This document shows, piece after piece, positions 59,915-64,000 of a stretch of 64,000 nucleotides of DNA (positions are counted from its first letter, which is position 1; every line of letters begins with the position of its first letter). The translations under genes were made by a program, and so were the position numbers. Below the pieces are notes generated by a model, which had not been told where the DNA came from, did no database searches, and worked only from the letters and a program-made list of their open reading frames with translations. Source of the DNA: an uncultured Candidatus Entotheonella sp. (GTDB lineage Bacteria > Tectomicrobia > Entotheonellia > Entotheonellales > Entotheonellaceae); NCBI GenBank assembly GCA_958295825.1, contig OY282375.1:2093489-2157488 (forward strand), in the 5' to 3' direction.

Positions 59915-61237
59915 ATGGAGTTCAACATATTCGAGCACTTCAAAGGCATGGGCATAACGTCCAACGAGCCCACGAATCATTACGAGCAGGGGGCCAATTA
60001 CTTCTCCAACGGACAGCTCGGCGCTCGCGTTCGCGCCAAGCTCGACGGCTTCGCGGAGCGGGTCAACATGCCGCGCCGCAGCTTCATGAAGACGGTCTGC
60101 GGCTTTACGGGCGCAATGCTGGCCGTGAACCAGGCGACCGGCATGCGCTTTTTTGACGTTTCCGAGGCCGAGGCCATGGAACAGGCAGCGGCGCACGAGA
60201 AGAACGCCCTCCTGAAATCCCACCTCAATTACGTCGTCGACCAGCACACCCACATCTGCTGGCGGGAGGACGGCTACGTGGCCGGCGTGAACACGTCCGA
60301 AAAGGGCATGTGGTTCGTCAACCTCCTGGACGGACTGGGCAAGGCCATGGGCCTGGAGAAGGGCATCCAGGACATGACTGTGGAGAACTACGGCAAGCTG
60401 ATCCTTGACGAAAGCGACACCACGGTGGGCATCTTCAACCCGTTCGGCTTCCGCGAGGACTACGGCGACAAGGATATGATCCCCATCGAGGAGCAGGTCG
60501 AGGTTCGCAACCGCTGGCCCAACCGCACCCTCATGCTCGGCGGCGGCCTGACGCCCAACCAGGGGCTGGAGTACACCCTGGACCGGCTGCAGATGTTCGT
60601 CGAGGATTACCAGATTTCCGGCCTCAAGCTCTACACGTTTGACGCCACGCCGCAGCGCGGCTGGTGGTTCGACGACGTGAAGCTGGCCTACCCGATCTGG
60701 GAAAAGTGCCGTGAACTCGGGATCAAGAACGTCGGCTGCCACAAGGGTATCCCCTTCGGGCAGTTCATGGCGCGCTACGCCCACGCTGAGGACTTCGATG
60801 CCGTGGCCGATGATTTCATCGACATGAACTGGATCGCGTTCCACTCCGCGTGGCCCTACCACGGCGAGTTGGCGGCGCTGAAGGCGTTCAAGCCGCAGCG
60901 CAACAACATGTTCTGTGAGTTGGGATCGACGTTCGCTGCGACCGTCACCAGTCGGCCGATAGACTGCGCTCACGTACTCGGAACCCTGCTGCGCGACCTC
61001 GGTCAGGATGCCGTGTTGTGGGGCACCGACTCCGTGCTGTGGGGCAACCCGCAGTGGCAGATCGAGGCCTTCCGGCGCTTCCGTATCCCCGATGAGTTGG
61101 TCGAAGGGTACGGTTACCCGCAGTTGACGGATGAACTCAAGGCCAAGGTGTTGGGCACCAATGCCGCGCGCCTGTGGGGACTCGAGACCGCCTCTAACAC
61201 GCCTCCGGCCGAACCGTCAAGGATCGTCGCCGCGTAG
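59915..61237 (+). CDS. Amidohydrolase-family TIM-barrel protein with Tat-like motif
   Basis: A 440-residue metal-dependent hydrolase (amidohydrolase 2 type): VDQHTHICW gives the first metal His pair, IKNVGCHKGIPFG and IAFHSAWPYHGE supply more His, and LWGTDSVLWG the terminal Asp. Substrate unknown; members include decarboxylases and lactonases. At residues 52-62 PRRSFMKTVCG matches a twin-arginine signal, unusually far from the chosen start. An ATG at 60068, just before it, with GGAG upstream, could be the true start of an exported form. The start at 59915 has AAGGAGG nine bases upstream. Confidence 0.8.
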   Translation: MEFNIFEHFKGMGITSNEPTNHYEQGANYFSNGQLGARVRAKLDGFAERVNMPRRSFMKTVCGFTGAMLAVNQATGMRFFDVSEAEAMEQAAAHEKNALLKSHLNYVVDQHTHICWREDGYVAGVNTSEKGMWFVNLLDGLGKAMGLEKGIQDMTVENYGKLILDESDTTVGIFNPFGFREDYGDKDMIPIEEQVEVRNRWPNRTLMLGGGLTPNQGLEYTLDRLQMFVEDYQISGLKLYTFDATPQRGWWFDDVKLAYPIWEKCRELGIKNVGCHKGIPFGQFMARYAHAEDFDAVADDFIDMNWIAFHSAWPYHGELAALKAFKPQRNNMFCELGSTFAATVTSRPIDCAHVLGTLLRDLGQDAVLWGTDSVLWGNPQWQIEAFRRFRIPDELVEGYGYPQLTDELKAKVLGTNAARLWGLETASNTPPAEPSRIVAA

Positions 61238-61247
61238 GACAAAACGG

Positions 61248-61281
61248 GCCAGGGATGTTGGAACACGCATCCCTGGCTTTT
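61248..61281 (+). terminator. Rho-independent terminator after amidohydrolase
   Basis: A 10-bp stem, GCCAGGGATG (61248-61257) with CATCCCTGGC (61268-61277), is followed by TTTTGCTTT. It lies 10 bp after the stop and before the FmdB-type gene, whose start is 29 bp further on. Confidence 0.9.
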
Positions 61282-61309
61282 GCTTTGGCCTTTCGGCAGG
61301 AGCCCAGAT

Positions 61310-61597
61310 ATGCCTGTCTATGAGTATGAATGCAGTCCGTGCCTGGTCATCTATCAAGTGCTGCAAGGGATGAGCGATGAGCCCCTGCAGACGTGCCCGA
61401 GGTGTTCCGGTTCCGTGCGGCGGGTGATGTCGGCCGCCAGCTTGAACCTGCGCAATTTCTCCAGCCCGACCGAGGCGAAATACGCCAAGATGAGTCACAC
61501 CGAGGAAATGGCCCGCGAGAAGGAATTGCAGCGCAATTACGAGACCGTCTGGTTGCCGCCGCAGGTGAAGCACGATCCTTGGGATCACGACCACTAA
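61310..61597 (+). CDS. FmdB-family zinc-ribbon protein
   Basis: A 95-residue protein beginning MPVYEYECSPC, with a second pair CPRC, giving the CxxC...CxxC zinc ribbon of FmdB-type small regulators. The C-terminal third is charged and ends DPWDHDH. FmdB-like proteins are found near formamide/amidase and methylotrophy genes, and their role is poorly known. The ATG at 61310 has AGGAG eight bases upstream. The gene lies between the amidohydrolase terminator and the cupredoxin, 30 bp before the latter. Confidence 0.85.
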   Translation: MPVYEYECSPCLVIYQVLQGMSDEPLQTCPRCSGSVRRVMSAASLNLRNFSSPTEAKYAKMSHTEEMAREKELQRNYETVWLPPQVKHDPWDHDH

Positions 61598-61627
61598 GTC
61601 CACCCACATACGAAGGAGTGACTGTTC

Positions 61628-61999
61628 ATGACACGCTTGGGCACCCTCAGCGGTCGCCGGAATGCAGGATACATTGCTCTGGTGCTGCTCATTGGCTGCA
61701 GTCTTTTCGGTTTGTCGTCAATGGTTGATGCCCAGGAATGCGGCAAGGTACACGAAGTTATCGTGACGCACGTGTTCACGCCAAAGGAATTGGTGCTGGA
61801 GGCGGGCGACTGCGTGCGCTTCGTCAACATTCACGAGATCGAGCACAGCGCCGTCGCCAGAACGCGGACGTTCAACACCGGCACGCTGATGCCGAGAAGC
61901 AGTTCACTGATTCGATTCGACACACCGGGAGAACTGCCCTACTGGTGCGGACTGCACCCGCCGATGATCGGAACCATCATCGTCAAGCCGAAGCCATAA
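61628..61999 (+). CDS. Periplasmic cupredoxin (type 1 copper protein)
   Basis: A 123-residue secreted protein with a signal peptide ending VDAQE. The type 1 copper ligands are all there: His73 (EIEHSAV), Cys107 and His110 (YWCGLHPPM), and Met113. It should be a blue-copper electron carrier. Its place 150 bp before xoxF suggests it may take electrons from the dehydrogenase or its cytochrome. It shares its direction with the FmdB gene and xoxF. Confidence 0.88.
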   Translation: MTRLGTLSGRRNAGYIALVLLIGCSLFGLSSMVDAQECGKVHEVIVTHVFTPKELVLEAGDCVRFVNIHEIEHSAVARTRTFNTGTLMPRSSSLIRFDTPGELPYWCGLHPPMIGTIIVKPKP

Positions 62000-62058
62000 C
62001 CACCCCCCTCACCTGCCGGCGCGTTCTTCCTGCCTCAAAGCCGGCGCTGGATTTCTTC

Positions 62059-62087
62059 TTGACTCGCCTGTCCAACGGTGATACCAA
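62059..62087 (+). promoter_or_regulatory. Possible xoxF promoter
   Basis: TTGACT (62059-62064), a 17-bp spacer and TACCAA (62082-62087) lie 63 bp before the xoxF ATG in the 150-bp gap after the cupredoxin. The -10 is weak. No lanthanide-switch element can be recognised by eye. Confidence 0.3.
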
Positions 62088-62149
62088 CGCAAGCCTTGGT
62101 ACGACAACATTCCGCCATCCACTGACAACCGATATAAGGAGGGGTCCGA

Positions 62150-63928
62150 ATGCTCAGGCGCTCGTTATGGATCGCTGTTGCTTTGATGTTGGTTGTGCCC
62201 TTCTGGGCGCAGGCAAACGATGAACTTCTGATTCTGCAGGAGGACGCCGGGCAGTGGACGTTGCCCGGCAAGAACTACTCTGCCAACCGTTACAGCACCC
62301 TCAACCAGATCACCACCCGCAACGTCAAGAACCTGAAAGCTGCCTGGACGTTTTCGCTCGGCGTGCTGCGTGGACAGGAAGGCGCCCCGTTGGTGGTCGG
62401 CACCACGATGTACGTGCACACCGGCTTTCCGAACAACGTCTACGCGCTGGATCTGACACGGGACGGCGCTCCCATCAAGTGGGCTTATAAGCCCAATCAG
62501 GATCCCAACGTGCCCGCGGTGGCGTGCTGCGACACGGTGTATCGCGGCTTGGCCTATGCCAAGGGGAAGATATTCCTGGCGCAATTGGACACCAACGTCG
62601 TCGCCATCGACGCCGCGACCGGCAGAGAAATCTGGAAGGTGACGCAGGGCGACCCGGCCCAAGGCATGACCATTACCAGCGCCCCGCTGGTCATCAAGGA
62701 CAAGGTCATCACCGGCATCAGCGGCGGTGAGTTCGGCGTGCGCGGCTTCGTCACCGCCAACGACATTAACACCGGCGAGCAGGTCTGGCGTGCATACAGC
62801 GCCGGGCCGGATACGGACGTGCTGATCGGCGACGATTTCAGCTCGCCCTACGCCAGCCATCAGGGTGCCGACCTCGGTGTCAGCACCTGGAAGGATGACG
62901 AGTGGACGCGCGGCGGCGGCACGACCTGGGGCTGGTACACCTATGACCCCGAGCTTGACCTGCTGTATTACAGCACCGGGAATCCTGGGGCGTGGAATCC
63001 GACGCAGCGTCCCGGCGACAACAAATGGTCAATGACCATCTTCGCGCGTAATCCGGATACCGGCATGGCGCGTTGGGCCTACCAGATGACGCCGCACGAC
63101 GAGTGGGATTACGACGGCGTCAACGAGAACATTCTGGCCGACCTGCGCATGAACGGGGATACGCGCAAGGTACTGGTGCACTTTGACCGCAACGGCTTCG
63201 GGTACACTATTGACCGCGCTACCGGCGAGGTACTCGTGGCCGAGAAGTTCGGCGCCGTCAACTGGGCAACCGGCGTTGACCTCGAAACCGGCCTGCCCAT
63301 TCGGGTGGCCGAAAAAGGCACCCAGGCAGGCCGCAACAGCAAGGACATTTGCCCGGCGGCCATCGGCGCCAAGGACCAGCAACCCGCTGCCTTCTCGCCG
63401 AAGACCGGCCTGTTTTACGTGCCCACCAACAACATCTGTATGGATTACGAAGGCGTGCCAGTGAAGTACCAAGCCGGACAATGGTACGTCGGCGCGATTG
63501 TGCGCATGTATCCCGGCCCTGGCGGCAACCGCGGCGAGTTCATCGCCTGGGATGCCACCACCGGGGAGAAGAAATGGGGCATCAAAGAGAACCTGGCGGC
63601 GTACGGGGGTGCGTTGGTCACCGCTAGCAACGTGGTTTTCTACGGCACCATGGAAGGCTGGCTGAAGGCCGTGCACGCCAAGACCGGCGAGTTGTTGTGG
63701 CGGTTCAAGACGGGCTCCGGCATCATCGCCAACCCGATGACCTATCTGGCGCCCGATGGCAAGCAGTACGTGGCCGTTATTTCGGGCGTTGGCGGCTGGG
63801 CCGGCATCGCGGCGGCCCTGGACATCGGACCTGAGGATCCCACCGCGGGGCTGGGCGCTCTCGGCGCCTTTGGCGACGCGGGGATGCACAGCACCAAGGG
63901 AGCCATGTTGTACGTTTTCGGACTGTAA
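62150..63928 (+). CDS. xoxF: XoxF-type lanthanide-dependent methanol dehydrogenase
   Basis: A 592-residue PQQ enzyme with a signal peptide ending FWAQA. The XoxF marks are clear: adjacent Cys126-Cys127 (VACCDTVYRGLAY), which form the disulfide over PQQ, and DEWDYDGVNE with catalytic Asp320 plus Asp322, the extra carboxylate that coordinates a lanthanide. Calcium-type MxaF has Ala there. YYSTGNPGAWNPTQRPGDNK and repeated tryptophan-docking motifs complete the propeller. It oxidises methanol to formaldehyde or formate in the periplasm and passes electrons to a XoxG-type cytochrome, here probably the fused protein at 57716. AAGGAGG is upstream. No PQQ synthesis genes are in the window. Confidence 0.96.
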   Translation: MLRRSLWIAVALMLVVPFWAQANDELLILQEDAGQWTLPGKNYSANRYSTLNQITTRNVKNLKAAWTFSLGVLRGQEGAPLVVGTTMYVHTGFPNNVYALDLTRDGAPIKWAYKPNQDPNVPAVACCDTVYRGLAYAKGKIFLAQLDTNVVAIDAATGREIWKVTQGDPAQGMTITSAPLVIKDKVITGISGGEFGVRGFVTANDINTGEQVWRAYSAGPDTDVLIGDDFSSPYASHQGADLGVSTWKDDEWTRGGGTTWGWYTYDPELDLLYYSTGNPGAWNPTQRPGDNKWSMTIFARNPDTGMARWAYQMTPHDEWDYDGVNENILADLRMNGDTRKVLVHFDRNGFGYTIDRATGEVLVAEKFGAVNWATGVDLETGLPIRVAEKGTQAGRNSKDICPAAIGAKDQQPAAFSPKTGLFYVPTNNICMDYEGVPVKYQAGQWYVGAIVRMYPGPGGNRGEFIAWDATTGEKKWGIKENLAAYGGALVTASNVVFYGTMEGWLKAVHAKTGELLWRFKTGSGIIANPMTYLAPDGKQYVAVISGVGGWAGIAAALDIGPEDPTAGLGALGAFGDAGMHSTKGAMLYVFGL

Positions 63929-63954
63929 TCGCCTGCGAATCGCAGTCGGACGGT

Positions 63955-63993
63955 GGCGGGGGAACGTCGGTGATGGCGTCGGCGTCCCCCGCC
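63955..63993 (+). terminator. Stem-loop after xoxF, likely terminator
   Basis: GGCGGGGGA (63955-63963) and TCCCCCGCC (63985-63993) form a strong 9-bp stem 27 bp after the xoxF stop. The window ends before any T-run can be seen. Confidence 0.55.
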
Positions 63994-64000
63994 GCCGGAT

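Overview
The window (about 60% GC overall) looks like chromosomal DNA of a Gram-negative bacterium, most likely an uncultured proteobacterium. The evidence is an outer-membrane autotransporter-type barrel, an outer-membrane porin-like barrel, periplasmic c-type cytochromes, a Rieske protein and PQQ dehydrogenases with signal peptides. Gammaproteobacteria is my best guess, but no rRNA or other phylogenetic marker is present to fix it. No tRNA, rRNA, CRISPR array, integrase or transposase was recognised.

Layout. (1) 1-13.7 kb: the 3' part of a giant Calx-beta repeat surface protein (over 4,500 residues in the window, its start lies upstream), closing with an Ig-like domain and a C-terminal beta-barrel. 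(2) 13.7-23.5 kb: a defence region. A truncated copy of the first 56 codons of a DNA methyltransferase gene (13715-13882) is repeated almost identically at the start of the intact gene (19269). Between the copies lies a lower-GC insert with a frameshifted small gene, an XRE-ImmA fusion regulator/protease, a PIN-domain protein and a three-gene CBASS operon (patatin phospholipase CapV, CD-NTase, E2-like protein with a SEC-C tail). The intact type III-like mod/res pair follows. (3) 23.5-41.2 kb: mixed metabolism. It contains a peptide-type solute-binding lipoprotein, a halogenase-family flavoprotein with a PqqD/RRE-like tail, a luciferase-like monooxygenase, an alpha/beta hydrolase lacking its nucleophile, a 2-hydroxyacid dehydrogenase, BPG-independent phosphoglycerate mutase, two unknown genes (at least one a membrane protein), a phytoene-desaturase-like oxidoreductase, a quinone oxidoreductase, an atypical acyl-CoA ligase, a methyltransferase and dihydroorotase. 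(4) 41.3-64 kb: a large quinoprotein alcohol/methanol oxidation locus. It has a DUF58/VWA/TPR/VWA operon resembling mxaS-C-K-L, a CcmI-like periplasmic protein, a cytochrome c, a PQQ alcohol dehydrogenase and a NarL-type two-component system. These are followed by a metal ABC transporter whose permease is fused to an outer-membrane barrel, PQQ-associated periplasmic proteins, a fused XoxG-XoxJ protein, a Rieske protein, an amidohydrolase, an FmdB-type zinc ribbon, a cupredoxin and a lanthanide-type XoxF.

How the parts may work together. In region 4, XoxF oxidises methanol or another alcohol in the periplasm. The fused cytochrome/XoxJ protein, the cupredoxin and the Rieske protein could carry electrons onward. 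The DUF58/VWA operon could help load metal into the dehydrogenase, and the acidic metal importer could supply the ion. The metal identity is my inference. In region 2, the XRE-ImmA protein looks like a fused equivalent of the CapH/CapP regulatory pair that controls some CBASS operons. It sits upstream of, and through the PIN gene is translationally coupled to, the CBASS effector.

The most unusual items are the CBASS operon with a SEC-C-tailed E2 and linked XRE-ImmA/PIN genes, the permease-porin fusion with an Asp-rich loop beside a binding protein that has lost a conserved His ligand, the XoxG-XoxJ fusion, and the halogenase with a possible RiPP-recognition-like domain.
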